DNA of 64,000 nucleotides from Patagioenas fasciata. Its lineage: Eukaryota > Chordata > Aves > Columbiformes > Columbidae. The DNA lies in assembly GCF_037038585.1 (NCBI RefSeq), contig NC_092522.1, forward strand, positions 124,540,661-124,604,660, read 5' to 3'. The position numbers and the translations under genes are program-made. Below the pieces are notes generated by a model, which made no database searches, was not told where the DNA came from, and saw nothing but the letters and a program-made list of their open reading frames with translations. Positions within the stretch are counted from its first letter, which is position 1, and the number at the start of each line of letters is the position of its first letter. Shown here piece after piece: positions 1-12,475 of the stretch.

Positions 1-43
1 TGTGTTTCCCATACCTGACCATCCTTCTTGCTCTGCATCACAG

Positions 44-190
44 GGTGGCCGATACTCCATTAAAAACCGCAAGATCCTGGGGCCGGATGGTATCGTGTGG
101 TACTCATGGAAGGACACAGACTACTACTCCCTGAGGAAGGTGGTCATGATGATTCGACCACGCACTTTCCGGCCGCACCTCTCCCCATGA
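44..190 (+). CDS. Last coding exon of a fibrinogen-domain (FGL1-like) gene, partial
   Basis: A 3' splice site (polypyrimidine tract then CAG at 41-43) precedes an open exon of 48 codons ending in TGA at 188-190. The residues are the C-terminal end of a fibrinogen-related globular domain. They include GIVWYSWK and YSLRKVVMMIRP, which match the conserved WY.WK...YSL....M.IRP end of fibrinogen-like and angiopoietin-like proteins. The closest remembered match is FGL1 (GIVWYTWHGWWYSL...), so an FGL1-like secreted protein is the best guess, but the subfamily cannot be fixed from one exon. The rest of the gene lies left of the window. It is transcribed towards STMN4, so the two genes are tail to tail. 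Confidence 0.8.
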   Translation, partial: GGRYSIKNRKILGPDGIVWYSWKDTDYYSLRKVVMMIRPRTFRPHLSP

Positions 191-1490
191 AGGAGCCTGG
201 GACATTCTTCATTTCACTGGGGAAAAAGTTTGCTGTGGGCAAAAACTGATGCTGGACATCCCCGAGGGACCAAGCCACCATGTTTGTTGCTACCTGTTTG
301 CTTTGGAGAGAATGGAACCAACATCAGAGATGCCCAGACCTTCAACAAGTGTTTGGGTGGTGAAAGCTCTCCTGAAAATGTGGAGGTGATTGCCAAGAAG
401 GGTTTTGCAAGGACAAACATGGGGCTCACCGTTTCACTGGGTAGCAGCAGGCTTGGGCATCCCCAAGGCTTGAGACTAAATCCAGTTGTTGATGGGAGTG
501 AGCCACGCACTGAGGTTGGACCTGATGTTGAATGGAGATGTTGAGGTCTCTGGCTACCAACCCAATGGTATTTTAGAGGGAAAAGAAGAACTAGCAATCC
601 TGTACGAGTTTTCCACCTGGGACGTGACAGGCCAATTCTTCTGCTGTAAGATGAGCACCTCTCTGATCTTGGCGAAGTTCATATCATCACGTATGTATCT
701 GGTACTGAAGGTCCCACCACCCCAGGGGTGTGCTTGGGTGGCTCCAAGGGGCTGAGATGGCCCTGAGGAGAGGGCCAGGAGGTGCTGAGATGGCCAGGAG
801 ATTCTGAGATGGCCAGGAGAGGCTGAGATGGCCGGGAGATGCTGAGATGGCCAGGAGACCCAACGTACAAAGCCCATGGGCAAACGAGGAGGAATGCTCC
901 AAGGGAAAAGATTTAAACGTTTAAAAAGCTGAAGGTTTTCAATTTTTCCATTCTGTTTTAACTTTTCTGTCCTTCCTCTGGCAAAGAACTTCTGATGAGT
1001 TTTCTGTCCACCCTAATAGTGGTCTGTAGGAATGATCAGATGTGATTTGAAGACTTTTTCTTACTGCCTTACTCTGGATTCATCGTTACCGTCTTTTCAT
1101 TTTCCGTTCGTAGCTGATGCAAGTGATCCTCCTTTTTTCCTGACTTTGCTTCCTTGCAGGATCAAGAGATGGAGGCCGGGACTTGGCCTCAGCCCTGATT
1201 GTGTTTGGTGACAAATATTTAATGAAATCAACGTTTTCCTGTTTCATGTGCGCAGATGAGTTCAAAGATGGTTCAGCGAATGGGAGAGGCAGATGTATCA
1301 CAGGCAAAGCACCGTCCCTCCCAACTACTTGTCTCCAACTTGATGTTCTTCTGGCTCCCTGATGGTTTCTGTAGCTTTTACACTCTTCTGGACAATATTT
1401 TGCCTGGAACCTCATTTTCTCATGGGTAAATCAAGCAAAAAAAAATTATCTTCCAAGCATTCTACAAACTAATATCCCCCAGATAATAAA
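191..1490 (+). other. Probable 3' UTR of the fibrinogen-domain gene
   Basis: No convincing coding exon is seen after the TGA at 190. The stretch becomes AT-rich from about 900 and contains an AATAAA hexamer at 1485-1490, the first good poly(A) signal on this strand. The 3' UTR assignment is inferred. A short minisatellite lies inside it at 751-860. Confidence 0.4.
751..860. repeat. Minisatellite, about 18-19 bp unit
   Basis: Five or so imperfect tandem copies of a unit close to CTGAGATGGCCAGGAGATG are visible by eye. All reading frames through it are shadows of the repeat. Confidence 0.8.
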
Positions 1491-3410
1491 AGAACATTAT
1501 TTGTCTTTCCCTCTGTTGGGTTTGCCTTGGAAGTCTTCCTTGAGGGGTGTCCCCAAGACATATCAGATGGTGCTTGGGAGTTGCCGTGGGCTGGTCCACA
1601 CTGTTGTTGTACCATCACTTGCAGTGAACGTCTGGGCGCTACCAGATGTGGAAGGAGAGCTCTCTTGCCCCATGGCACTTGTGTCTCAGATGTAACACCA
1701 TTCCTTCAGGGTCCAATCTTCCCTCTTTAAACTGCAGATGTCCCAAAGACCAGGGTGTCCCCCGGTTAAGCAATACTCTGTGAAGAGACTGATAAATCAC
1801 TTGAATAAGCAACAACCTAATGAACTAATGATCTCATTATAATTATTAATCTACAATCTGATTTTGCACATTATTAAATACAATGATAAAGGTATCACTC
1901 TTAAACTGTAGAAATAACACATTACTACTACTGAGTTACAGTTCTACCATCCTTCCCTCCCCACAACTCTTCATACCAGGGTGCGTGACCCTTTTAACCC
2001 TCTTTTGGACACAGCCCCAATAGATAGTCCAGCCAGTTGTGCAACCACATTCCATGTGGCTGGGTCCCCAGGTCGGTGTCACCACCATCCATAGATGTCC
2101 ATCCTCCAACCACCAAAAGATCCCATCATCCTGTGTTCCTTACCTGCTTTCATACCTTATTCCTGTTGGGTTTTTTTCTCTATTTCTGCCTTAGCACCTC
2201 TTTCTTTCAACCCAAATAATCTACCCCTAGTTACTTTCCCCCACTCCCTTATTAGTCACAGTTCTGTGACACCTATACCCGTTCTATGGTTCTATGATCA
2301 TTGTCCTTGAATAGTTGTAATGGTTGTAATGAGTAATGGTTGTAATGACTCTCCCAGTTCCTTGTAGAGGCCTCAACTGGTTATGACGTCCAATGGTCCC
2401 ACCACACACCTTGATCCCCAGTGCCAGCTTTCCATGAATGAATGGCTGGAACCTTGCCCAAATTTAGAATTTATGAGAAACCAACGCAAGGCTATGGACT
2501 AGAGGAAGGACACGAAGCGACAGAAATGTCCCTGCTCAGTGTTGGTGACGCACAAGCCAGAAAAAGCACAGAGCCTGATAGTGGGCTGGTGGCAGGACGA
2601 TTTACCTCTTCGCTTGGAGTCCTGGTGGCCCTTCCAGGATGCTGTTTCTGCAGGTGCTTTGATCTGTTACGTGTCACTTTGCAGTGATGAACACTTCTTT
2701 CTCCATGTGCAGGTCAGCAGCTGAGTGGCATCTGTCGTGTCTGCTCTGCAGAACAGCTTCTGATGTTCAGGAGGTGCAACTCATACCACACGTCTTGCTT
2801 GGGCTGGGGTTTACGGATGGGATTGCATCAAGTAGGAGAGGTGGGATCAGGTACAGAGGTCTGTCCAGGTCTCAGCCCTGAGACTCTGGCATGTGCCATG
2901 AAATGTCTCCTTGGGAGGTGTCTTGAAGGCACGAAATCTTTGTTTTGTGTTTGCTCCTTATATATCCAGGCTGTGCCCACGGGATGATGCTTCAGGAGAA
3001 GACTCCACCATGTAGGCAAGGACCTAGTCTCCATCATCTTGTCTCTGATGGTTGCTGCAGGATGCCCAGGTGTGAGGCTCTGAGCTCCAACCCTTCACCC
3101 AGGTGTGGGTGCCTTCTGCCATTGGAGACCCGTGGGTTATCAATGGCTGGCACATGGGGTAGGCAGAGGTGACATGGGGTCCTCTGGAACCAGATGGGAA
3201 ACTCTAAGAACACCTCAAATGGATCTACGAGGTGTTTGGGGCATCGGGGTAGAACAGACTCATCCCCCTGATCCACACACTGCCTCCCACCCTAATTTCC
3301 CCCTCCCAGTCCCTTTCCCCTTCCCAGCGTAAGTGACGCTGGGATGCCCCCCCCAAAAAACCACAAACACCACGCAGAAGAAACTGCACAGTTTATGAGA
3401 AAACAAAAGA
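1491..3410. other. Intergenic stretch, no gene recognised
   Basis: This lies between two converging genes. It is AT-rich at 1740-1930 and 2200-2340. Short ORFs here show no recognisable family. The 1700-2430 stretch has the look of an old interspersed repeat, but no terminal repeats or coding remnants were identified, so it is left unassigned. Confidence 0.5.
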
Positions 3411-3423
3411 AATGCCAAGGCAG

Positions 3424-3429
3424 TTTATT
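3424..3429 (-). promoter_or_regulatory. STMN4: STMN4 poly(A) signal
   Basis: TTTATT on the plus strand reads AATAAA on the minus strand, about 1.5 kb downstream of the STMN4 stop codon. It is the only good hexamer seen at the end of the presumed 3' UTR (3410-4921). Confidence 0.6.
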
Positions 3430-4921
3430 TACAATAGTTGTATACAAATAAAAGGACAGCTCGTGTCACAGCTAGAACAGCCCCCTCTGTCTCCTTTGCT
3501 GCCCTCTCCCATGCTCCCCCACCAGGACTGGTCCCCCTAGGGGCTCCAGGGTCTGGGTGAGCTTCTCACAGCTCACATAAAGAGATGTGGTTCCATCAGA
3601 GCTTGGGAAGCCTTCTCTGACCATAGTGGAGACCAAAGGTTTTGTTAGCATCAGAGTTGGAGGCTGTTGAGGTGCCAGGGCATGGTGGTACTGGGACCAG
3701 TGCCTGCTGGCAACTGGGAGAGGAGGGGACATTGCCATCCCTCCCACTGGGAAGGAACTTGCTGCAAGTTCTCTACTTTGCTCCCCCTCCCTGGAGGCAA
3801 AGATGACCTAGGGGATTACCCAGCAGCTCCCACAAAACACCTCCTGGGCTCTTGGTGGGTTCCCAAACTGACCTTTCTCCTGCCCTGTTGTCACCAGGAG
3901 CTGCCATCGCTGCCCCCAGGGGGTTCCTTATGGCCATTGTCTTCTGCTCTTCAGGGCAGCATCACCATCCCACCTCCAGCCCTCCAGCCTGCGCTCCCCC
4001 AGCTCCATTTTACCTCTTGTTTTTCCCCATCCCTTACATCACACTGTCCACAACCCTGCCCTGTTTTCTTCTCCTGCTTTCACTCTCCATGGGGGTGATC
4101 TTCCTTTTTGAATAACCGCCTCTGAAAGCTGATGGCTTTCCAGCTGCTCTAACTGCAGAAAAGGGGCTTTCATCCGAGTTCCCACAAGGTGATTCTCAAG
4201 AGGTTCTTACAAAAAAAATGCAGCTCTTTGGAAAGTCACAGGGCTTTTGAGTTTCACCCTTGAAAAGGATCATCAGGGTCTCCTACAGCCCGATAAAGCC
4301 TTTGGAGCAAGTGACCCTCACCCTCTGACCACCTCCAATAGGGGAGGTCTCTTCTCCCCCTTCCCCAAAATGGTTTTGTAAGGTCTATGGGCAAATAACA
4401 CCCGCTTTGGGCAAAAGGCCCTGAGTCCAGGCAGGAACAAGGGAGGGAGAGACACCAAGAGATGCCGTTGCCCATCGATGGGGTGTGGTGGAGAAGAAGG
4501 AAGCCAGAGGGATGCCCACCTGCCCACCCTGCCTGCCCAGCACCAAATTAAAGTCACACACGATGCACATTCCCCCCCAAATCTTCCCTCCCCACCCTCT
4601 GCATCCCCCCTGGCTTTTCCCCAGGGGGGGCCACCTCCTCCACTTCGCCAGCCCTCGGCTGTCTCCTCCAAACATGGTTGACGGGTGGGTCATGGTACCC
4701 ACCAAGGAGATGGGCATCCCAAAGCCGGCACCCTCCCGCCCACCCTCCCGCCTTCCTCCTCCCTCCCCACCCTCCCCGAAACGACTAGGATGGCTTCACT
4801 TGTCAAGTCTTGACATTCACGAACAAAGAAAGCAGAGGAACGTCCACCCTTCCACCATCCGACCTTGCGCTGCGGCAGCCTCCGCCACCTCCCCGGAGCT
4901 GTCAGTCCCACCATCGCCTCT

Positions 4922-7900
4922 TTATCTGGAGGCTTCTTCCTTGAGCTCCTTGTTTTTTCTCACTTCTTCTGCGTGTTTGTCCTGCGGAGGGGAGGGTAGG
5001 AGGGAAGGAAGGGGGGGACACGCATTAGCTGGACGGACTTCGGGGTCCCCATGGGCTGGCCAGCGGCTTCGGAGGGGTTCGAAGGCACGAGGGCGTTTCG
5101 TGAGGTTCATCCCCCGAGGGACACCACCGATGGGTCAACAGCTTCCTCTCCTCCCCTGGGGTGATTTTAAGGACTGTGGAGGCACTCGGGGACAGATTGT
5201 CCTCGCCCTCTAGCTAGGAGGTAGATGTCAACCAGACGGCATGGACCGGGAGCCCCAAGGAGATGGGGTTAGCTCGGATTGTCCTTCATTATCTGGTGCT
5301 CTCCACCTCTGACCCAAGGCTAGCTGAGGCGTTTGGTGAAGGGCACTGGGCGAGCTCCTTGCAGAAGGGATGTTTTGGAGGGAGCTGGAGATGGTGAGGG
5401 TGGGACCTTCCATGCTGAGGTTGGGAACAGACCTGCTTCGGGGAGAGAGAAGAGGTCTGCACCGGCTGGCAGGGTGGAAGCATCTCCCAAGCATGGCAGT
5501 ACGGACCCTTCCAGCTCCACCAGGGAGCTGACGGCTCCGTGGCCTCTGGCGAAGGGACCAGGGGAAGATTTGCCGCCCCGGAGGTGGAAAAATTGCCAGT
5601 GGTGGGTCAAGGCCACCACGGTGGGACATGGGGAAAGCAAAGGCTTTGCATGTTTATGGGTGAGATGTAGGTCCCAGTTCTCCACCCACCAACCACTCAT
5701 GAGCCTACGGACATGTCAGGCAGGACCCCCCCACCCCAGGTGGGACATTGCATTTGGGTTTTGCTGCACAGTGGGAGGGTAGAGGGACCCCCCCTTTGGT
5801 GGTGTCCCCAGGGGATGATGCCACCCCAAAAGCCATGCAAGCTGCCCAGGGGCTCTGTGACACCCTCCTGGACCAGTGTCCCAGCACATCCCCCCTCCCT
5901 CCTCATCGGGTTCTCACCTTCTCCTGCAAGCGCTCCAGCATGGCGGCTAAATGGGCCTCGCGGTTCTCCTTGTTGGACTCCATCTTCTGCGCCAGCTTCT
6001 CTTTGGCCATCTTGATGAAGTTGTTGTTCTCCTCGATGGCCTTTTGGATGACCTCCCGCTCGTGCTCCCGCTTCTCCGCCAGATGCTTCAGCAGCTCAGC
6101 CTCCTGGTACTGGTGTGGTCAAAGGGGATACAATGGCCATGGGGACCATGGGTCTCTTCTCCTCCTGGCCAAAACCACCCTCTTCCAAACTCAGCAGCAT
6201 CCCCAAGGGTGGGTGCACTTCACTGAGTGAGCACCCTCAGCCCAAGTTTGGTGTCCCCAGGGCACGTCCCCATGCTGAAAGGCTGTGCACAAGCCACCAG
6301 ACCTACCTTCCTCCTCTCCTCTGCTGCCTCCAGCTTCTTCTGGATCTCCTCCAGTGAAGGGTCACGCCGCCGGGGCAGGGAGGCGTTGAATTCGGGGATG
6401 CCATCGAACGATGGGGGCTTGAGGATGACCTCGAAGGACTGCCCTGAGGTGCGCTTGTTGAGCTCGATGACTTCCATGTCAGAGATGACGCACCAGGTGA
6501 GGTCCACCGTGTCTGCTGGGAGAGGGACAGGGGCTCACCACTGGCACAGGTGCATCCCACCCCTTTGGGCAAACCATCCCCAGGGTCATAGAATCACAGG
6601 ATGGTTTGAGTTGAAGGGACCTTCCCAGCTCCCCCAGTTCCTCCTGCCATGAGCAGGGACATCTCCACCAGCTCAGGTTGCTCAGAGCCCTGTCCAGCCT
6701 GGCCTGGGATGTCTCCAGGGATGGTTCAGCCACCACCTCTCTGCCCAACCTGGGCCAGGCTCTCACCACCCTCAGCACAAACAATTTCATTATATCCATC
6801 CTGAATCTCCCTCCTTTAGTTTAAAACCATCACCCCTTGTCCTATTGCAACAGACCCTGCTCAAAAGGGTCCTGCACCTGCAGCCCCCACAATGGGCCAC
6901 CACCAGCTCCATGGGTTTCACCCAAACCCTCACACCCCAAATGCACCCCTGCGGTTCAGCCCCGGTGTCACGGATTGGGATTGGGACTCCAAAACACACA
7001 TCAAGAGATATGACCTGGAAATATTTGGGTGAAATAGGGGCCGGGCATCCCCCCAGGGGAGACACAGAGATCAGCCCTGCTTTGGGGACTGGGGACATGA
7101 CCATGAAGCCCCTTTGTAGCTGCAGATCCCAGCCAGGAGGAGCCCCCCAAGGCTGAGCATCCCCCTCCATCGTCTCTGGACCTGCCAACATGAATCAGCC
7201 TGAATCACCCAGAACCGGCTGCCTAAAAATACTGAGCCCACGCTCAGCGCTTCGTGCGGTGGAGCCGCGACGGAGAGGGAGCTGTGGGGCTGCCCAAGTC
7301 CCCCCACAAAACCCTGATCCAGTCCCCTGCTTCCAGCCAGTGCCAGCAGACCATGGAGACACCTCTCTGGGTTTGAGGGTGACCCTGCTCATGCCAAGTG
7401 GGGGTCTGCAACCCCCCACGGCCCCCACCATTCCTGCACCCCTGGATCGTGAATGGGCAGCAGGGTCCTACCTTCGTACGTGTACCCCGGCTTGTTCAGT
7501 GGGTCCGAGAGGAAACAGGAGCAGAAGAGGGAGACGAGAGGCAGCTCCTTCATCTTCTCTTTGTAAGCTGGGGAGAGATGGTGGGGTTGTGGGTCAGAGG
7601 GGTTGGGGGGGGTCCTGCCAGACATCTGGGGTGGGGGCTGCCATGTGTCAGGGAAGGGTTGGGACCAAAGTTTGCCCAGATGTTGCAAACAGGGTGATGT
7701 GGGTGGGGAAAGCAAGGCATGCAAAGGGGAAATCGAGGCACGCAGAGGCAGGGTGCATTACTGATGGCCACAGGGGTTCTGTCAGTCCTGGGGTGTTAAC
7801 CTGTGGGTGTCCCAGGGCAGAGCCACCCCCTGGTTGGTTTGGATGGGATCCCCACTCAAACCAGTGGTGCCCCAGCATGGGGTAGGTGCCAGGGTTGGGT

Positions 7901-7977
7901 TCATGGCATCAGGTGCACCGTGCTGTCCCCTGTCCCCATGCGTGGCCCTGTGAGGGTGACGTACCAGCCAGAGTCAT
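4922..7977 (-). CDS. STMN4: Stathmin-4 (RB3), five coding exons
   Basis: Neuronal stathmin that binds two tubulin heterodimers and is anchored to Golgi and vesicle membranes through its N-terminus. Exons on the minus strand: 7965-7977 (ATG ACT CTG GCT G), 7472-7567, 6307-6512, 5918-6109 and 4922-4981. All have GT/AG boundaries and matching phases, giving 567 nt and 188 aa. The start [20 protein letters not shown] matches human RB3 as remembered. Cys20 and Cys22 are the expected palmitoylation pair. From about residue 38 the stathmin-like domain follows, with [13 protein letters not shown] and [16 protein letters not shown], then the tubulin-binding helix, ending in [11 protein letters not shown]. 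The start was chosen by homology and a fair Kozak context (GCC before ATG). An upstream in-frame ATG also exists and is listed separately. Identification is secure. Confidence 0.97.
6586..6866 (-). mobile_element. CR1 LINE 3' fragment in STMN4 intron 2
   Basis: A truncated CR1 tail on the minus strand. The plus strand reads from the CR1 3' terminus (ATCACAGGATGGTTTGAGTT) into CR1 3' sequence that recurs at 16480, 29229 and 32820. It has no coding capacity. Confidence 0.85.
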
Positions 7978-8015
7978 GGCGCGGAGATCCTTGAGCGTCC
8001 TCAGCAAGAGAGTTC
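7965..8015 (-). other. STMN4: STMN4 second exon, 5' UTR plus canonical start
   Basis: The minus strand reads a pyrimidine tract and CAG (8016-8018), then 38 nt, then the canonical ATG and the GT donor after 7965. The 38 nt are open in the frame of the ATG. This joins in phase to the upstream exon ending at 10336. Confidence 0.7.
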
Positions 8016-10335
8016 CTGTGGGAGGAAAGAGCTGGGGTCACTGTGGGGTGTCCTAGGGGCTGGGGCACTGGTGTGATGTGGGGGACACTCTGGTGTGACG
8101 CTGGGGTGACACACATATGTACTAAGGCCACCCCTACTGTCACCCCCACTCATGTCTAGAGACCCCCAGTACTCAGCTCGCCCCTTGCAGATGGGCTGAT
8201 GCACCAGGATCATCTCCTGCATCCCACCGGGAACCTCCCCGGGGGTCCCTGTGGCTGTGGGTCAGGAGTGGGGGCGTCCCTGGGACCCCCCACCCATCCC
8301 CAGGGTGAGCGCCAGACCTGGCGAGGGGCAGCAACACCCAAAAACTCATTAAAATATGGATAACCTGGGGTCATCCCCCTCTCCCAGGGTTTCTGGGGTG
8401 CACAAAGGGGGTGTTGGGGCCATCAGAGGGGTTTCACTGTGGAAATGCCCTTCCCAGCAACACCAAAGCACGAGCTGAGATTTTCTGAATTATTCATGGC
8501 TTTTGTTTCTAAAGGAAAAAAATAATCCTTCTTTAAAATGGGGAGTTGTAAATCCCCACAGTCCCCCAGGGATGGGGTAACCCCCACCATGGGCATCCTG
8601 GGGACACCAAGGCGCTGTCAGCTCCACAACCACAACACACCCCGACCCAGCTCGACTTGGGGAGTTCCCAATAAACCCCGACCCCTCAACCCCATCCTGC
8701 CGAGATCCAACACAGCGTTCTCGCAAATAACCTGCCAGGGAGGGGACTGGGATAAAACACGGGGACACGCTGCCGGGGACACCTCTTTTGGAGATGCTCC
8801 CTCTCTTTTAGGTGACCCCCAGAGCCAGGGATGATTGGGTTTGGAGGTTACCCAGGGGTGAACCCCCCTGGTTGGAGGGGTTCGCTCTCTCTCAGTGGCT
8901 CTTGCCCAGGTAGGGTGGGGACACTCCGATGGCTCATGTGGTGACACGAGGCTGTGCCGGGAGCCCTGACAGCCTTCATCTTCCCTTCCCACCCCTTGTG
9001 TCACCACCCAAACCCTCGTTTTCCCAGGATTTGCCAAACGGGGGACACATCTGAACAAATTTCATGCTAGAGAACCCCTTCTTCTAGGCATTCATGACAA
9101 TAAAACGTAGAGATGGCCATTGGACCCAAAATGTAGAGGATGATGGGGTTCACCCCTAACGGTACCAGCCACACTCCTCCTCCTCACTGGATGAAGATGC
9201 TGGTCAAGGTGTTCAGAGGCTTTTCCAAGAGGAAAACCCCTCCCTGCTCAGCTCCCTTCCCTCTCTGCTTCCCAGCCCCAGTGCCCCCCTGGCAGCCCCA
9301 ACCAGGGGTGTGGTTGGGGGTCCTGCTGCTGCTGACACCCCCACACTGAAATCTGGCCCCCTCAGGCTGAAATCTGTCCCCCCCATGCTTAAACCTCGCT
9401 CGAACCCCCAGCACAGAGCGGCCGCGGGAGCGATGCTGCTCCCAATGCAGCGCACGTGGCAGGGAGGGGACCTGATCCCACCCCCCCCAAAAAGGTGTAA
9501 CCTGGTTTCACACCCTGATCTATGCCAAAAAATCCCCTGAGACATTGGGGACCCCCCCCCCTCCTACAAATCTCCCATCCCCTTCCCTGGAAGAAGCACC
9601 CAGAGGTGGAGGGGATGAAGGAGCTGGGGGTGCTCCCAGCTCCTTCTCTTGAACCTTCCCAAGAGATGGATCCTCTGCCCCCCCTGCCTTGCCGGGGGTG
9701 AAGCAGGATGGCAGCCGCCTCCTCCCTCCCTCCCCCTCGCTTTTCCCCCCTCCCTGGAATAAATCTATCAGGTCACCTCCACCAGCATCCTGCCACCATC
9801 AATAATTCAGCCTGGCCCTGACCTCCGAGGGGGCTCCGCATCCGTGCGCCCACATTTGTGGGTGGGGGGGTGGTCCAGGCGAGGTGATGCACCCCTCTGG
9901 GTGTTCCAAGGATGTTGAGTGTGCAGGACCCCCCCCCAGGATGCTGGGGCGGGGTGGAGGATGCTGAACCCCATCCCTGCACCTCCCTGTTGTGGGGGTT
10001 CTCCAGAAGCCCCAGTTTGGCTGTTAAGATGGGAGGGGGGACACACATGTACCCCTGGCTAAATCCCAGTGTCCAGGGGGGGTGGAAAACGCCCCTTCGG
10101 GAGTGGGTACCACCCCAAAATAAATGGGGGTACGGGGATGTCCCGGCACAGCGAGGATGCTGGAAGGATGGGGAGGGGGACAAAACGGGGTGTCGCAGCT
10201 AGAAAACGACATTCAGTGCCCCCCTGAAAAAATACCCCCCCCCACTTCAACCCCTCCCGAAAACTTTTCAACGCTTCCCCTCCCCAAAAAAACACACACC
10301 CCCCCGGCCAACAAATACCCCCCCATAGCACTCAC
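8016..10335 (-). other. STMN4: STMN4 first intron
   Basis: A 2.3-kb GC-rich stretch between the promoter-proximal exon and the ATG exon. It has many runs of C or G but no recognised repeat family or coding exon. Reading frames here lack protein-like composition. Confidence 0.5.
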
Positions 10336-10381
10336 CCCAGCGCCGGTGCTTGAGTTGCTTCTCCGCGCTCCTCGGGCTCAT
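10336..10381 (-). other. STMN4: STMN4 first exon with an in-frame upstream ATG
   Basis: The minus strand has ATG at 10379-10381 followed by 15 open codons (MSPRSAEKQLKHRRW) plus one base, then a strong GTGAGT donor at 10335. Joined to the exon at 8015 the frame stays open through 13 more codons into the canonical MTLA start. The upstream ATG has a weak context (TTAA before ATG), so this may be plain 5' UTR that happens to be open. The exon's 5' end is not defined. Confidence 0.55.
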
Positions 10382-10384
10382 TTA

Positions 10385-10560
10385 ACGCGGGCGCGGGGGG
10401 TTCGAGCGGAGCATCCCAGCCCGGGGGGGGCCCCAGCGCTCCCCCCCCCGCCATGACATCACCGCTCCGCTCTGCGATTGGAGCATCCGCGCTGCCGCCG
10501 CTGATTGGCTGAGGGGCTGTGCGAACCGGGTACCAGCCCGATGACATCACGCCCCAGCAG
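10385..10560 (-). promoter_or_regulatory. STMN4: STMN4 promoter region
   Basis: GC-rich block just upstream of the first exon. It contains two CCAAT boxes on the minus strand (ATTGG at 10477-10481 and 10504-10508) and two CRE-like TGATGTCA sites (TGACATCA at 10454-10461 and 10542-10549). No TATA box is evident. The assignment is inferred from position and motifs. Confidence 0.6.
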
Positions 10561-12266
10561 CTATTTTCAGGCTGGGTTTTGGAGGGGGGGGGGAAGAAAA
10601 AACCCCCCCAAAAAAATTAAAAATCACATTTAAAAAATGATAGAAGCAAGGGGTGAGCTGGGAGTGAAGGTGGGTGGGGGTGAGGGGTTGGTTTTGGCCC
10701 GAAACGGGGGGTTCACAGGTTTTTTTTGGGGGGGTGATGGATGAAAAGGGCTGAGCGCATGGTGGGAAGCAAGTGTTGGCTCTTTGCTAGAGCAGGACAA
10801 AGCTATGGGGTGACAAAGTGACAAAGAAAGGGACTGGGAGGGTTTAATGGGATCCTGGTGACATCTCCAATGGATGTAACCACCTTGCTCCCCTAAAGCC
10901 AGGCTGTGGGGTGTTGTCCCCATGCTGGCAGGCAATGGGGGCCCCCCTCCATCATCCCAGCACCAGGATGTGGCATAAGGCCGCTGTGACCCATCCCCAA
11001 AGCCACGTGAGGACTCATTATCCTCCTCCAAAGTGGGCAATGGGAACGGGGAGAGGCCAAGTCCCAGATTCCGAAATTATTTCGGTGTGAAGCCGCTGGG
11101 GATGTCGGGGCGAGCGAAGGTCCTCGGGGAGCCTCAGTAGAGCTAGGACATCTCTCCGGGCCATGTCCTTCCCATAAAGTGACTTTTCTTCCCCCAAATC
11201 TGCTTCACCCTGACCCATTTCTCACCGACAGCTGTGTCTGATGGTGATCACACGCCCGGCACCTCTGGGGAACCGTGCGGGTATATTTAGGCACCGGTCT
11301 CCTCCGTTATGCAATGAGCATCAGGGCGGCTGTGGGGAGGTGATTGCCCACCAGAAAATAAATGTAGGGTGGCTTTGCAAAGCCGCATGGCCTCAGGAAA
11401 TGGGGAAGGACGGGGTGACCCAGCTGGAAATGGGGGTGACATCACGTGTGACACCGCAGCCCAACCATTTAGCTCATCTGAAACTCAACGGCACGTTGCT
11501 TCCCTCCAAAAGGATCCACACCAGATATCCCCTGGCTCGGCAGGGTTTGGGTGCCCACCCATGTGTGGGTGCTGTGGGTGGGATGCTCATGGGACATCCA
11601 AGGGGACAGAGCGCTAGTTGGGAGCTGGAGGAGCCAAGGGGATGAAAGAGTCAGGGCTCAGCAGCCAACTAGGGGACAAACAGCCATTGTGGGGACACAC
11701 GTGGCTGCGGGACGGTCCCTGCCGTGGCTGGCACTGGGTTACGTGACACCCCACGGCGGGAGGGTGCAGGAGGATCTGCTCAAATACTCCTTTGAGCTCT
11801 CCACGGACCCCGCGTTGGTGGCTGCGTGGCTGGTGGGGGTTCTGGAGCGAGCAGAGATACTGGGAGCGCTGGCAGGGGGGCACATTTTGAGGTGCCTCCT
11901 TGTCCCTCAGCTCCACAGGACCAGCATTTGGGGGGGACAGCGCTTGGTTCCAGTTCCTGGAGCTCCTGTGGCTTTGGGGACACTTGGTGGCCACCATCCC
12001 TAAGGGTTTCACCCTCCACCCCATGAGGCGTCTGGGCTGCTCCAGCACTGGGATCTAAACGAGGTGTAGAAAAAGGAGACGAAGATGATTCGGGTCTAAC
12101 CAGGGCAGCCATGGGCTGCTCCTTTGCCGTCCACATTGTCCCCACCAAATCTTCCTTGGGGACAGGCTGGTGTGGGGCCATCTCCAGCACAGGAGATGGC
12201 AAGAGGTGGCTGGAAGGGAGGTTGGTCATGGAGCTGGTTCTGGGGAGGAAAGACTCCCAACAAGAA
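10561..12266. other. Intergenic, STMN4 to TRIM35, no gene recognised
   Basis: GC-rich single-copy sequence without convincing exons. Short overlapping ORFs on both strands look like compositional artefacts. Confidence 0.5.
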
Positions 12267-12475
12267 GAATCATAGAGTCATTTTGGTTGGAAAAGACCCA
12301 CAAGCTCATTGAGTCCATCTGTTCCCCACCCCTGGCACTGCCCCATGTCCTGAGAACCTCACGTCCGTCTGTCCAGCCCTCCAGGGATGGTGACTCCAGC
12401 ACTGCCCTGGGCAGCCTGTTCCAATGCCCCACAGCCCTTTGGGGAAGAAATTGTTCCCAAGATCCAAACTAAAAG
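12267..12475 (-). mobile_element. CR1 LINE 3' fragment
   Basis: The plus strand starts with the typical reversed CR1 terminus (AATCATAGAGTCATTTTGGT). It continues through the motif GGTGACTCCAGCACTGCCCT that recurs in many CR1 copies of this window. It breaks off after about 210 bp. Confidence 0.9.

Noticed and set aside
1700-2430. Possible long terminal repeat of an old retrovirus-like element
   Set aside because: No paired terminal repeat, primer site or coding remnant could be identified; base composition alone is not enough.
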